Below, piece by piece: positions 20,767 through 29,804 of a stretch of DNA of 41,779 nucleotides; within the stretch, counting starts at the first letter, position 1; every line of letters begins with the position of its first letter. The position numbers and the translations under genes are program-made. The notes under the pieces are model-generated. The model did no database searches, was not told the DNA's origin, and saw only the letters and a list, made by a program, of their open reading frames with translations. Source of the stretch: a virus; IMG/VR virus record IMGVR_UViG_3300021356_000045, positions 1 through 41,779 of that record, one strand, 5' to 3'.

Positions 20767-22686
20767 TTAAAAATCTTTGAAATCAAGCGGGTTAGTTCCA
20801 GCAGCAATTTCATCTCCGTCGCTTACACCATCACCATCTGTATCAGCATCTTTTGGATCTGTTAAATGCGTGTTAATCTCAGCTCCGTCACTTAAACCAT
20901 CACCATCTGTGTCTGGGTTTAAAGGATCAGTTCCTATATTAAGTTCTTGATTATCATTAAGTCCATCGCTATCTGAGTCTGGATTTAAAGGATCTGTGCC
21001 TTCAGCAATTTCATCTACATCACTTAACCCATCTCCATCATCATCAGGATCAGCATTATTACCTATTCCGTCGCCATCTGTATCAACTGATTCGGTTGGA
21101 TCTAAAGGGAACGCATCTGTTGCATCATCAACTCCATCACCATCTGTGTCTGGGTCTAAAGGATCAGTTCCCGTTATAACCACTTCATAAAAATCGCTTA
21201 TTCCATCTCCATCATCGTCAGTATCAGTATTGTTACCTATTCCATCTCCATCTGTATCAACTGATTCGGTTGGATCTAATGGGAATGCATCTTCAGCATC
21301 ATTAACTCCATCACCATCTGAGTCTGGGTCTAAAGGATCTGTGCCTTCAGCAATTTCATCTACATCACTTACACCATCACCATCATCGTCAGTATCAGTA
21401 TTGTTACCTATTCCGTCGCCATCTGTATCGACAGATTCAGTTGGGTCTAGAGGAAATGCATCATTGACGTCCAGTACTCCATCGCCATCATCATCAGTAT
21501 CAGCATTATTACCTATTCCGTCGCCATCTGTATCAACTGATTCGGTTGGGTCTAATGGGAATGCATCTTCAGCATCTAAAACTCCATCGCCATCATCATC
21601 AGTGTCAGCATTGTCACCTGTTCCGTCTCCGTCTGTATCGACAGACTCAGTTGGATCTAATGGGAATGCATCATTGACGTCCAGTACTCCATCACCATCA
21701 TCATCAGTATCAGCATTATTACCTATTCCGTCGCCATCTGTATCAACTGATTCGGTTGGGTCTAATGGGAATGCATCATTGACGTCCAGTACTCCATCTC
21801 CATCATCGTCAGTATCAGCATTATTACCTGTTCCGTCTCCGTCTGTATCAACTGATTCGGTTGGATCTAAAGGGAACGCATCATTGACGTCCAGTACTCC
21901 ATCTCCATCATCATCAGTGTCAGAATTATCACCTGTTCCGTCTCCATCTGTATCGACAGATTCAGTTGGGTCTAATGGGAATGCATCATTGACGTCTAGC
22001 ACTCCATCGTTGTCATCGTCAGTATCAGCATTATTACCTATTCCATCTCCATCTGTATCAACTGATTCAGTTGGGTCTAACGGCAATGCATCTTCAGCAT
22101 CATTAACTCCATCGCCATCTGAGTCTGCGAGTAAAGGATCTGTGCCTTCAGCAATTTCATCTACATCACTTACACCATCATTATCATCATCTTTGTCAGC
22201 ATTGTCACCTGTTCCGTCTCCGTCTGTATCAACTGATTCGGTTGGGTCTAGAGGGAATGTATCTGTTACATCATCAACACCATCTCCATCATCGTCAGTG
22301 TCAGTATTATTACCTATTCCGTCGCCGTCTGTATCAACTGATTCAGTTGGGTCTAAAGGGAATGCATCATTGACGTCTAGTACTCCATCGTTGTCATCAT
22401 CAGTATCTATAACGTCTGGTATTCTATCATTGTCATAGTCTATTGAAACGTCTATTTTTAGTTGTTGTGAATATAGAATCGCAACGTAATGATATACAAC
22501 TCTAATAGGTGTATTATTAAAAATAATAAAGTATTTTTTATTAACAGTTAAAATATCAGGAGAAGAATTCATATTAGAAGATACATTTAAAGTTGGAGTA
22601 TTTTTAAAGTATCCCCAAGGAAATTCTACTTTTGTTTTTTCTTGAGGTTCTAAAGTTACTTTTGAAGCATAGCTTTTATAAGACAT
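20767..22686 (-). CDS. Thrombospondin type 3 (calcium-binding) repeat virion protein
   Basis: 639 residues. Residues 1-90 form a beta-rich domain ([19 protein letters not shown]) that resembles in style the small protein encoded next door. From about residue 95 to the end, the protein is acidic repeats with Asp-rich loops such as [20 protein letters not shown] count 11 units containing [14 protein letters not shown], plus variant EIAEGTDPL units near the ends. These are thrombospondin type 3-like repeats, where Asp and Asn side chains bind calcium. Such a rod would be stiff only in calcium-rich water, which fits a marine setting. Its place beside the fibre genes points to a tail or surface decoration. 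Confidence 0.8.
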   Translation of the reverse strand: MSYKSYASKVTLEPQEKTKVEFPWGYFKNTPTLNVSSNMNSSPDILTVNKKYFIIFNNTPIRVVYHYVAILYSQQLKIDVSIDYDNDRIPDVIDTDDDNDGVLDVNDAFPLDPTESVDTDGDGIGNNTDTDDDGDGVDDVTDTFPLDPTESVDTDGDGTGDNADKDDDNDGVSDVDEIAEGTDPLLADSDGDGVNDAEDALPLDPTESVDTDGDGIGNNADTDDDNDGVLDVNDAFPLDPTESVDTDGDGTGDNSDTDDDGDGVLDVNDAFPLDPTESVDTDGDGTGNNADTDDDGDGVLDVNDAFPLDPTESVDTDGDGIGNNADTDDDGDGVLDVNDAFPLDPTESVDTDGDGTGDNADTDDDGDGVLDAEDAFPLDPTESVDTDGDGIGNNADTDDDGDGVLDVNDAFPLDPTESVDTDGDGIGNNTDTDDDGDGVSDVDEIAEGTDPLDPDSDGDGVNDAEDAFPLDPTESVDTDGDGIGNNTDTDDDGDGISDFYEVVITGTDPLDPDTDGDGVDDATDAFPLDPTESVDTDGDGIGNNADPDDDGDGLSDVDEIAEGTDPLNPDSDSDGLNDNQELNIGTDPLNPDTDGDGLSDGAEINTHLTDPKDADTDGDGVSDGDEIAAGTNPLDFKDF

Positions 22687-22704
22687 TTTTTGATTTCCTA
22701 GTTC

Positions 22705-23028
22705 TTAACTTTGATCTGCAAAAATTTGTAAGTGTAACTTTAAAGTTTCTCCAGATTGTAAATAAACTGAAGAGTTTATTACAACGCTTGTTGTGTTTAT
22801 TGATTCAATATACGCATTAGAACTTTTATTTTCTACAGTAACTATGCAAACCGGTGCTTGTGAATAAGAATTCTGGAAAATGTATGTAAATGGTAATTGA
22901 TTGACATTACTTATAGTTATTATTGCATTTTCAATATAAGCTTGATCTAATGTCGCGTATCTAGGTCTTCTTCTTCTAAGAGGATAAGATTTCCTCATTC
23001 TATTTAAATCGTAAACTTTAGTAGACAT
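22705..23028 (-). CDS. Small beta-sandwich virion protein (H-type-lectin-like?)
   Basis: 107 residues with an Arg-rich stretch near the start (RRRRPRY, about 18-24) and then alternating beta strands (AIITISNVNQLPFTYIFQN, VCIVTVENKSSNAYI). The pattern of a strand ending in an F-x-x-x-F segment, then PVCIVTVEN, resembles the H-type lectin-like domains found in phage tail-tip proteins. The first domain of the neighbouring 639-residue protein has a similar strand pattern. AGGAG lies 6 nt before the ATG, and the gene begins 9 nt after PhoH ends, so it follows PhoH in one transcript. A sugar-binding or connector role is only an inference. Confidence 0.5.
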   Translation of the reverse strand: MSTKVYDLNRMRKSYPLRRRRPRYATLDQAYIENAIITISNVNQLPFTYIFQNSYSQAPVCIVTVENKSSNAYIESINTTSVVINSSVYLQSGETLKLHLQIFADQS

Positions 23029-23037
23029 TTATAACTC

Positions 23038-24357
23038 CTATAATTTACTTGCAGCAATATTAGCAAGTTCTGATCTGTAGCCTTTTGTAAAGCTAATATG
23101 ACCTGTAAGACTTTCTTCTTTTAGCTTTTCTATAACAATAGTCAAACCGTTGGAATACTTATTTACATATGCTAAATCAACTTGTTCTATATCACCTAGC
23201 AATATTATTTTAGAATTTTTTCCAGTTCTAGTAATGACTGTTTTAAGTTCATGAACAGTTGCATTTTGTGCCTCATCAACAATAATAATAGAGTCATTAA
23301 AACTTCTACCTCTTATATAAGACAAAGGTGCTATATCAATAATTCCTTTTTCCATCATCATGTCAAAATAAGTTAGATCTCCAAACTGATTTCTAAAATT
23401 ATCAACAATTGGAGCTAACCAAGGTGCCATTTTTTCATTAAGAGAGCCAGGAAGAAAACCAATATCCTTACCAACAGTCTGTATAGGTCTTGTAAATATT
23501 ATTCTTTTTACTTTTTCTTTTTCAATATATTTTAAAGCAGTCATTAAAGTTAAATATGTTTTACCACTACCAGGAATACCTGTTAAAGTTGTTAAAGAAA
23601 TATTTTCATCTAGTAATAAGTTAAGAGCAAATATTTGTTCTTTGTTTTTAGGTTCAATACCTAATTTGTTTTTTATTTCATTTTTTGACAAAACTAACTC
23701 AAGTGAATTAAATTTCTTTATACAAAGTGCTGATTTGGATTCTTCAGTATTAGACTTAAGGATTACACATTGATTCTCGTTTAACATTTCTTTTAAATTT
23801 AATTTACCTAATGATATATGTTTATTTGCATAAACTGCTTCAATTAGATGTGATTCTGTGTATATTTCGTGAAGACCTGAATATAGATTATCTGTTTGTA
23901 TAAATTCATAATCGGCATAGTAGTCATTTGCTTTTAATCCAATAGCATCACATTTTACTCTAAGATTTATATCTTTTGTTATTAAAATAACTTTTTGATT
24001 AGTAACGTTATCATTAACAAAGTTACATGTAGCAATAATAACATTGTCATTGTCTTTTTGATCTAAATTTTCTAATCCTTCCCAATTCGTATTAGATTCT
24101 ACTCTAATTTTCATAGAAAGATCTTCTAATAAAACGCCATCATAAAGATTGTTATTTTTTCTAATATCGTCTAAAAATCTATTAATATATCTTGCATTTT
24201 CTCCTAAAATTCCTTCTCTAGACTTAAATTTATCTATTTCTTCTAATACAATTAAAGGAATTACTATGTCGTTGCCATGAAGCTTTGCAATACAATCTTT
24301 ATCGTATAATAAAACGCTTGTGTCAACAACAAATAATTTGTTTAAATTTTCATTCAT
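23038..24357 (-). CDS. phoH: PhoH-like protein with N-terminal PIN domain
   Basis: A 439-residue two-domain protein. The N-terminal PIN ribonuclease-like domain begins FVVDTSVLLYD and has IVLEEIDKFKS and later acidic residues. The C-terminal PhoH ATPase has Walker A GIPGSGKT (about 259-266), FTRPIQTVGKDIGFLPGS, and Walker B IIIVDEAQNAT (about 359-369). PIN-PhoH fusions are known as RNA helicase-ribonucleases in bacteria, and phoH is one of the commonest genes of marine phages. Its exact role in infection is unsettled. The frame is open to a TTG at 24375, but the ATG at 24357 with GAAAGG upstream is preferred; that start also mirrors the divergent gene's start. Confidence 0.88.
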   Translation of the reverse strand: MNENLNKLFVVDTSVLLYDKDCIAKLHGNDIVIPLIVLEEIDKFKSREGILGENARYINRFLDDIRKNNNLYDGVLLEDLSMKIRVESNTNWEGLENLDQKDNDNVIIATCNFVNDNVTNQKVILITKDINLRVKCDAIGLKANDYYADYEFIQTDNLYSGLHEIYTESHLIEAVYANKHISLGKLNLKEMLNENQCVILKSNTEESKSALCIKKFNSLELVLSKNEIKNKLGIEPKNKEQIFALNLLLDENISLTTLTGIPGSGKTYLTLMTALKYIEKEKVKRIIFTRPIQTVGKDIGFLPGSLNEKMAPWLAPIVDNFRNQFGDLTYFDMMMEKGIIDIAPLSYIRGRSFNDSIIIVDEAQNATVHELKTVITRTGKNSKIILLGDIEQVDLAYVNKYSNGLTIVIEKLKEESLTGHISFTKGYRSELANIAASKL

Positions 24358-24398
24358 TCTTATAAAGCCTTTCAAGACATATTATAATGTTTATAATT

Positions 24399-24406
24399 TA
24401 TAAATA
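24399..24406 (+). promoter_or_regulatory. T4-type late promoter box (TATAAATA)
   Basis: An exact TATAAATA lies 30 nt upstream of the sigma-region-4-like gene, in the 78-bp gap between two divergent genes. In T4, late transcripts begin a few bases after this box. Such a match by chance is quite possible in AT-rich DNA, but its position and orientation are right. Confidence 0.45.
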
Positions 24407-24435
24407 TGAAATTTTATAGAAAGGTTTATTAAATT

Positions 24436-24705
24436 ATGAATGAAAATATATCAAATGTAGCATGCTTTGAGGCACATAATAAAAAAAATAAATGTTGCAA
24501 TATTAGTAAGTGTAGATATTGGCACGATTTAAAGTCATCAAATAATTGTATTATTAATAAAGTAAATAATAATGATATTAATGATAATGAAATGACACTT
24601 CAGGAAATAGGTGATTTATTTAATATTACTAGAATGAGAGTATGTCAAATAGAAAAGTCAACATTAAATAAAATGAAAAAGTCTATTGAAAAATCACTTG
24701 CCTAA
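24436..24705 (+). CDS. Sigma-70 region 4-like small regulator with Cys-rich N-terminus
   Basis: 89 residues. The C-terminal part, MTLQEIGDLFNITRMRVCQI followed by EKSTLNKMKKS, is a clear helix-turn-helix of the sigma-70 region 4.2 type, which contacts the -35 element. The N-terminal half has clustered Cys and His (KKNKCCNISKCRYWHD, then NNC), likely binding a metal ion. No region 2 is present, so it cannot be a full sigma factor by itself. It may redirect host RNA polymerase, much as small T4 factors do. It is divergent from phoH and overlaps the end of the convergent histone-like gene by 12 bp. Confidence 0.7.
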   Translation: MNENISNVACFEAHNKKNKCCNISKCRYWHDLKSSNNCIINKVNNNDINDNEMTLQEIGDLFNITRMRVCQIEKSTLNKMKKSIEKSLA

Positions 24706-24909
24706 AGTAAACTTAATAAAGTCTCCTGCATGAGACTTAATATGACGTAAAGACTTTCTAATTCTTACACCTGCAGCTTTATTACCTTTAGCTGATTTAA
24801 GAACATCGGCTTCCAAAGATGCTACTGCAGTTTTTAAATAATCGTAATAGTCATGAATTGTTTCTAAAGTTAATTCTTCTTCTGTTGTTACTTCTAGTTC
24901 TTCTGACAT
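24694..24909 (-). CDS. Histone H1-like (Hc1 family) DNA-binding protein
   Basis: 71 residues. An acidic N-terminal 15 residues are followed by a helix-rich basic region with KSAKGNKAAGVRIRKSL. This closely resembles the KGNKAA-x-R-x-R core of chlamydial Hc1 and related small nucleoid proteins of Bacteroidota and phages. It probably binds and compacts DNA. GAGAG lies 6 nt before the ATG. It is followed in transcription order by nothing on this strand until phoH, and its 3' end overlaps that of the convergent regulator by 12 bp, so read-through of either would make antisense RNA. Confidence 0.65.
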   Translation of the reverse strand: MSEELEVTTEEELTLETIHDYYDYLKTAVASLEADVLKSAKGNKAAGVRIRKSLRHIKSHAGDFIKFTLGK

Positions 24910-24925
24910 AGTATTCTCTCTTTCT

Positions 24926-25138
24926 TTATAAGCTAAATTTTGGTTTTGTTTCTTTAATTGATGAATTTATAGCTTCAACAATTTTAAGCATTTTTTCTCT
25001 ATCTTCTAGTTCAAGTGATAAAAGTTCAATAATTTTATAGATTTCGTCTTGACTAACACCGAAGTCAATTATTTCTTTAACAATGTTTCTAGTTTTTTCA
25101 AGTGAAAGAACATCACTTGGATTGTTTGGATCTAACAT
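24926..25138 (-). CDS. Small acidic helical protein, unknown
   Basis: 70 residues, predicted mostly helical (SLEKTRNIVKEIIDFGVSQD, then IIELLSLELEDREKMLKIVE). No motif is recognised. The start codon overlaps the stop codon of the upstream gene (TAATG) with AAGG 8 nt upstream, so the two are translationally coupled. The charge pattern suggests a protein-protein interaction module rather than an enzyme. Confidence 0.7.
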   Translation of the reverse strand: MLDPNNPSDVLSLEKTRNIVKEIIDFGVSQDEIYKIIELLSLELEDREKMLKIVEAINSSIKETKPKFSL

Positions 25139-25605
25139 TACAAGTACCTTTGAACAAGTTCATTTTTTATTTTATATCTACCATTTTTAATATGTAAAAC
25201 TTTTAAGCTAACATTATCATCAATTTCAGACTTTTCTAAAATAATGCTTCCTTCTTTTTCATTTTCAAACAAGTAATCAATATATTCCCATTCTGGTGTG
25301 TCTATTAAATTTACTTCTAAAATATTAGTAAGGTCTGAAAAACCTTGGCTTTCTAAATTAAACTTAACATCATCTTTTGTTGTTACAAGACTTTTCAATC
25401 CTTCGTTTCCCCATTTGATTTCACTTTTGTTGATTTCATAAACTCTATGTAAAATATCACAATTATTACATAAAACATACTTTTCTTTAATTTGATCATC
25501 TTCCAACAAAGAAAAAACTACAAATTTATGATAAACACTTTTTGATCGATTTTCATAAATCTTAAGCGTACATTGACATTCTATTAAGTGTTTAATATAA
25601 TCCAT
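25138..25605 (-). CDS. Conserved-looking phage protein with Cys pairs, unknown
   Basis: 155 residues. It opens with MDYIKHLIECQCTL, followed by KFVVFSLLEDDQIKEKYVLC and CNNCDILHRVYEI. The Cys-x-Cys and Cys-x2-Cys pairs look like a zinc site. From memory, similar HLIECxC and QCNNC proteins recur in marine T4-like phages, but I cannot name a function. AAGGA lies 5 nt before the ATG. It sits between the chaperonin-like gene and the coupled 70-residue gene, in what appears to be one leftward operon. Confidence 0.68.
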   Translation of the reverse strand: MDYIKHLIECQCTLKIYENRSKSVYHKFVVFSLLEDDQIKEKYVLCNNCDILHRVYEINKSEIKWGNEGLKSLVTTKDDVKFNLESQGFSDLTNILEVNLIDTPEWEYIDYLFENEKEGSIILEKSEIDDNVSLKVLHIKNGRYKIKNELVQRYL

Positions 25606-25613
25606 TTTTTTCC

Positions 25614-26810
25614 TTAAGACACATTTTTATCTCCAACTTTTATTGTATATCCAATATTAAAAGTAGTTTCTATAAATTTATTTGATAATTTAATGCATTT
25701 ATTATATGCCTTAGAAGAATAAAGTTTATTGTTAATTTGAAATAAACCATTTTTTGCTATATTATTATACATTTTAATCATAGCTTTATAGTCATTTAAG
25801 TACTTAACTTTGTTTTGAGGAATTTTTATATAAACATTATTTGGAGAGCACCTATTTTTTCTCTTGTACAAATATTTTAAAACTTCAGCATCATTAGTTT
25901 TTTTAATTTGATCGTTTATTTCACTTATTAGAATATTTGAATTACTTAGTATTTGTATTTTATTTGAAAAAAGTTTTAGTTTTCTAAAATCAGAGTTTTC
26001 TGATATGGCTTTGTGTAAATTGTCGCCTGATTCTATATTATGAGTTTTTATCTCTAGAACTTTTGAAAGATCTTCTAACGCAAAAGGGTCAGTATTGTCA
26101 AACTTACATATATAAGGATATAAAAATATATTACTTTTTAATAGAATTTGTTTAAGAGATCGTATTGCATTGTCTGAAATTCCTCTACATACTAATAAGA
26201 TAGGGCATTTATTGTTTGATTTAGACTTTTCTATTAATGAAAAAATCTCTGATTCTCTTTCTATATAACCATCATACAAGCATGTTAAATAGTTTTTAGT
26301 TGAAGAATCTTGACTTTTAAAAAAAACCTGATCGAAGTCTTCATGTATTTTAATACTGAAATTGGGAAACTTTACTTTTTCAACTGTAAATTGAGAATTT
26401 TTTGTTACTTCACAATTTAAAATTGCATCTGGACCGCTAAAGTCAAGTATATTAATAAAATCATTAACTATTTTTTTGTTTAATCGTTGATTAAAATATT
26501 TAACTAAGTTGCTTTTACTTTTTTTAGCAATATTAATATTTTTACTTTTTTTATCAAAAAAATTATCGACTATTAACTGACTTAATAAAAATGCGCTACC
26601 TGGGTGGGTATTTTCTGCATTTATAAAATAGTTTAAAACAATTTCTCTATAAGGTGAAGTTAAAAAATCTTTATGTAAAAGAAAATGTGTTATAAATAAA
26701 TTTTCGTTATAAAATACATCATTATACGCAATCAGTCTATGTTTTTTGTTTTTAAATTCAATATTAAATTTATTTAAACTATTTATAAACTTAAAAATAT
26801 TACTATTCAA
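25614..26810 (-). CDS. Divergent GroEL-like (chaperonin apical domain) protein
   Basis: 398 residues. Residues about 180-250 read LTCLYDGYIERESEIF, then KCPILLVCRGISDNAI, then FALEDLSKVLEI. The order matches the GroEL apical domain: strand and helix before K-P-L-L-I-I-A-E-D, a helix, then R-R-x-A-x-L-x-D-I-A. The preceding GPDAILNCEV and FTVEKVKFPNFS segments fit the intermediate-to-apical passage. Equatorial ATP-binding motifs are not visible, so it may not hydrolyse ATP or form a normal ring. It could be a folding adaptor for phage structural proteins. The start is probably TTG, with AAGG 9 nt upstream, because no early ATG exists. Identification is by eye only. Confidence 0.55.
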   Translation of the reverse strand: MNSNIFKFINSLNKFNIEFKNKKHRLIAYNDVFYNENLFITHFLLHKDFLTSPYREIVLNYFINAENTHPGSAFLLSQLIVDNFFDKKSKNINIAKKSKSNLVKYFNQRLNKKIVNDFINILDFSGPDAILNCEVTKNSQFTVEKVKFPNFSIKIHEDFDQVFFKSQDSSTKNYLTCLYDGYIERESEIFSLIEKSKSNNKCPILLVCRGISDNAIRSLKQILLKSNIFLYPYICKFDNTDPFALEDLSKVLEIKTHNIESGDNLHKAISENSDFRKLKLFSNKIQILSNSNILISEINDQIKKTNDAEVLKYLYKRKNRCSPNNVYIKIPQNKVKYLNDYKAMIKMYNNIAKNGLFQINNKLYSSKAYNKCIKLSNKFIETTFNIGYTIKVGDKNVS

Positions 26811-26845
26811 AATAATATACCTTTTTGGTGTATTATATTAAAATT

Positions 26846-27298
26846 TTATGATTGTTTAACTATATCATGCGCTTCTTTTAAAGCAGGAATTAAAAATCCA
26901 TAAAGTAATTTTGAATCTAAAATATCTTTATATGTTAAAAACATAAATTTTTCATGCTCATAAATAGGTAATTTAGGATTCATTTTAATTCTAATATTAG
27001 AAATATCGCTTAAATATCCTAAAAACATGTGCAAACCTTCTCCACACTTAAAAGCTTTATCTTCATGTTCTGAATGGAAATGAGTAAAATTTTTATATTT
27101 TAAGTTAGCTTCTTCATTTGACTCTCTTAAAGCACAATCAAAAGCATATTCATCAGGATCAATACAACCCTTAGGAAAGTCATATCTACCTTTTTTATCT
27201 ACTAAAATTAAATATAAATAGTCTTTAGGTAAATCAGTATATTTTAATTGTGTGTTATCTAATACAGGAATAATCCCAGCACCTGTTACTTTTGGCAT
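26846..27298 (-). CDS. Nudix hydrolase
   Basis: 150 residues from the ATG at 27298, with GAG 7 nt upstream; longer in-frame starts at 27310 (ATG) and 27322 (TTG) are possible. The Nudix box is GCIDPDEYAFDCALRESNEE, fitting G-x5-E-x7-R-E-x2-E-E, with Asn replacing the usual Gly after it. The surrounding beta strands (YLYLILVDKKGRYDFPKG) are typical. Nudix enzymes cleave nucleoside diphosphates linked to another group, for example oxidised dNTPs, dinucleoside polyphosphates or capped RNA. The substrate cannot be read from this sequence. It starts 2 nt past the end of the helicase gene, so the two are coupled. Confidence 0.85.
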   Translation of the reverse strand: MPKVTGAGIIPVLDNTQLKYTDLPKDYLYLILVDKKGRYDFPKGCIDPDEYAFDCALRESNEEANLKYKNFTHFHSEHEDKAFKCGEGLHMFLGYLSDISNIRIKMNPKLPIYEHEKFMFLTYKDILDSKLLYGFLIPALKEAHDIVKQS

Positions 27299-27299
27299 A

Positions 27300-28925
27300 T
27301 TAATACTCATGATAGTTATCAAAAAAATCTTCTGGAAAATAATCTTTAGCTCTACTTTTAATTATGTTCCAATCGCTATCTAGTATATATGTAACTGCTA
27401 CATCTTTTTCGTTTCTAATGCTTCTGCCTAAGCTTTGTATTATTGTCCTAGAAGTTTGAGTATCGTACCACCATTTCCATTTGTTCATTTTCTTTTTTGT
27501 TACTTTGTCACCTAAATACGGATAAGGTATTTTACATAAAATTTGAAACTCTGAAAGTTTGCCTTTCAAATCAACACCTTCAGCCATTGAAGGCGACAAT
27601 AAAACAGTATTTCCTTTAGAGTTAATATGTTTTTCTAAAGAAGATTCTCTTGTTTCTCCTGTTGCTAAAATTAGTCTTCTGCTTTTTACATTTTGCTTGA
27701 TATATTTTGCTATTTTGTTACTATGTGTATGTATTATTCCTTTTTGATTTTTATGATTTTCTAATATTGCATTAATCATCTGTATCATGTTTGGCAGTGT
27801 TTTATCAATATTCTTAAATGACATACTGCCAGCAGGAGAAAATATAACAGGCTTATTTTTGGAATCAAATGGACTACCTTTTTTGACTATCGAAGTCTTT
27901 TCAAATGGTAAACCTAAAGATATACAAAATCCTTCGTGAGAAACTATTGTTGCAGACATAAAAATAATGTAGTCTGCATATTGTAAAATATATTCTTTAG
28001 CATAAGATGATATATCAATAGGTTTAAAAATAAATTTTCTATATTTTTCATTAGTGTTTTCAATATCAAAAACCCAGTTATCTTTATCGTATAGCTTTAT
28101 AAAATCAGTTATTTTTGTCATATGACTTTGTAGCATTTCAACATGCTTAGTAATTTTTTTAAACTCTTCAAGTTTTTGACTATTTATACCTAGTTTTCCA
28201 AGCTGTTGCTGTATATTTTCTAATTTGCTTGAAACTTTTTGCAGATATACATTTTTAATCCACTGAAAAACTTTAAACTGTGTGTTAAGATCTGAAGGAA
28301 TTTTTAATTTTAAAATCTTTTCAGAGAAGTATTCAGAAACTGATATCTCTATGAATCTTGTTAACTCTGACTCTAAATTGTGAGCTTCATCAATTACTAA
28401 TACTTTTTTATTTGGTAGTTTTTTACTATAATTTTTTTCTGTAAGAAAATAGCTAAAATTTGTTATTCCTAAATTATTTTCAATAAACTGCTTTTTCTTT
28501 TCTTTATATTTGCATTTATAACCACAACAATCGTATTTTTTAGGAAGACTTCCTGATTTTAAAGCAGTTTGTATTTCTTTACAAGATGCTTTTTTATCTA
28601 CGTCACATATGTAATTTGAAGATGAATATAAATTATTTAAGCCTTTTGATTTAAAATCTTTATTATACTGCTCTTGTAATATTTTTTGTGTAGTCAAAAA
28701 ATAAGTACCTTCTTCATTGTCAGAAGAAAACTCTGACATGTTTGTTAAATATTTTCCAATTGTAAATCCGATTGCAGACTTTCCTACACCTGTTCCACAC
28801 TCAATTACTGCAAATTTCTTCCCTTCTTTAAAGTCATTAAGTACACTATTTATAACGTCTTCTTGGATTTCTCTAGAATCTTCGTAAGGAAAATATTTAA
28901 TCCAGTCTTCTTTTGTAATTTTCAA
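27300..28925 (-). CDS. DinG/XPD-type Fe-S DNA helicase
   Basis: 541 residues, superfamily 2. Walker A is CGTGVGKS (43-50). A cysteine-bearing insertion (YICDVDKKASC near 108 and DCCGYKC near 135) is the Fe-S domain typical of XPD and DinG. DEAH lies near residue 180 in VLVIDEAHNLE. Motifs in the second half are LLSPSMAEGVDLKG, KIPYPYLGD and IIQSLGRSIRN. The enzyme should unwind forked DNA or R-loops 5' to 3' at the cost of ATP. The start must be TTG at 28925, because no Met occurs before Walker A; AAGG lies 8 nt upstream. It is followed by the coupled Nudix gene. Confidence 0.88.
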   Translation of the reverse strand: MKITKEDWIKYFPYEDSREIQEDVINSVLNDFKEGKKFAVIECGTGVGKSAIGFTIGKYLTNMSEFSSDNEEGTYFLTTQKILQEQYNKDFKSKGLNNLYSSSNYICDVDKKASCKEIQTALKSGSLPKKYDCCGYKCKYKEKKKQFIENNLGITNFSYFLTEKNYSKKLPNKKVLVIDEAHNLESELTRFIEISVSEYFSEKILKLKIPSDLNTQFKVFQWIKNVYLQKVSSKLENIQQQLGKLGINSQKLEEFKKITKHVEMLQSHMTKITDFIKLYDKDNWVFDIENTNEKYRKFIFKPIDISSYAKEYILQYADYIIFMSATIVSHEGFCISLGLPFEKTSIVKKGSPFDSKNKPVIFSPAGSMSFKNIDKTLPNMIQMINAILENHKNQKGIIHTHSNKIAKYIKQNVKSRRLILATGETRESSLEKHINSKGNTVLLSPSMAEGVDLKGKLSEFQILCKIPYPYLGDKVTKKKMNKWKWWYDTQTSRTIIQSLGRSIRNEKDVAVTYILDSDWNIIKSRAKDYFPEDFFDNYHEY

Positions 28926-28995
28926 ATTAATAGCCTTATTTTATAAACATAATTGTATTTTTAACAAATATATTAAAAAATGTTCTATTTTACAC

Positions 28996-29475
28996 TTAAT
29001 TTTTTGTAATAGACTTAATTTTAATTTGATTAACAATAACTGATGCATGATCTGGGCTGTCTATTTTTAAAACTTTTTCGTTACCTTTATCATCCTCTAC
29101 ATAAGCAATTTCTTCTTCACCCCATGTATCTACACCTTTTTCAAATTCAACGTCACCGTAAAAATTTGCAACTTTATCTGCAGTTACTGGATTAAAACCG
29201 GACTCTCTACCTCTTCCTATCTCTTCTTTTAATATTTTGTTAGTATAATATTTGCTTATGTTTTTAATATTTTTCTTTTTAAAATACCTGTTGTTACAAC
29301 TATAATAAAACTCTTTTAAAATATTTTCAATATGACATTGTAAATTATCTTCAGTTATTATATGATGATCAAGCATATTACAGAATTTACTATATATAAA
29401 ATAAGACTCTGATTCATTTAATAATACTTGACATCTATTAACTGTAAATTTAGAAAATGTATTAATATTAATCAT
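28996..29475 (-). CDS. Hypothetical protein, 159 aa
   Basis: The N-terminal half is helical and Cys/Tyr-rich (YFIYSKFCNMLDHHI, ILKEFYYSCNNRYF). The C-terminal half is acidic and beta-rich (VEFEKGVDTWGEEEIAYVED). No family is recognised. The start overlaps the stop of the two-helix membrane protein gene (TAATG), so the two are coupled and may act together. There is no signal peptide or membrane segment. Confidence 0.65.
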   Translation of the reverse strand: MININTFSKFTVNRCQVLLNESESYFIYSKFCNMLDHHIITEDNLQCHIENILKEFYYSCNNRYFKKKNIKNISKYYTNKILKEEIGRGRESGFNPVTADKVANFYGDVEFEKGVDTWGEEEIAYVEDDKGNEKVLKIDSPDHASVIVNQIKIKSITKN

Positions 29476-29738
29476 TATTCTTTTTCTTTTCTATTATCAT
29501 CTCTATCAAAAACTTCAACAGCTGCATTGATATATTTATCAAGTGCAGCCTGCCCTAATATATAGCCTATTTGAATTATACCACTAGTTATAACAACTGT
29601 TAATAGTAAAGTTAATTCGCTAGGTTGAAGTTTAGATTCTAAATGAGTTAACATATACAAAATTATAACTTTCCAACCTAAGTCTGCTACTAAATACGCT
29701 AGAAATTTTTTACTTTTCATAGGAGTTTTGTCAAACAT
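29475..29738 (-). CDS. Small two-helix membrane protein, possible holin-like
   Basis: 87 residues from the ATG at 29738, preferred over 29753 because GGAG lies 9 nt upstream. Two membrane helices are visible: FLAYLVADLGWKVIILYML and LTLLLTVVITSGIIQIGYIL, followed by a charged tail (FDRDDNRKEKE). Size and topology resemble class II holins, and a lysozyme gene lies 2 kb away. However, no holin sequence family is recognised and many phage membrane proteins look alike. It shares an overlapping stop/start with the following gene. Confidence 0.6.
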   Translation of the reverse strand: MFDKTPMKSKKFLAYLVADLGWKVIILYMLTHLESKLQPSELTLLLTVVITSGIIQIGYILGQAALDKYINAAVEVFDRDDNRKEKE

Positions 29739-29804
29739 TCTTAATATCTCCATTAATTCTTATTTTTTAAATAATTATTATATACAACCAATTAATGTGA
29801 TGCT

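Noticed and set aside
21230-22438. Long rightward open frame rich in Ser, Pro and Val opposite the thrombospondin-repeat gene
   Set aside because: It is an antisense shadow produced by the repeated Asp codons; it has no ribosome site and a simple composition.
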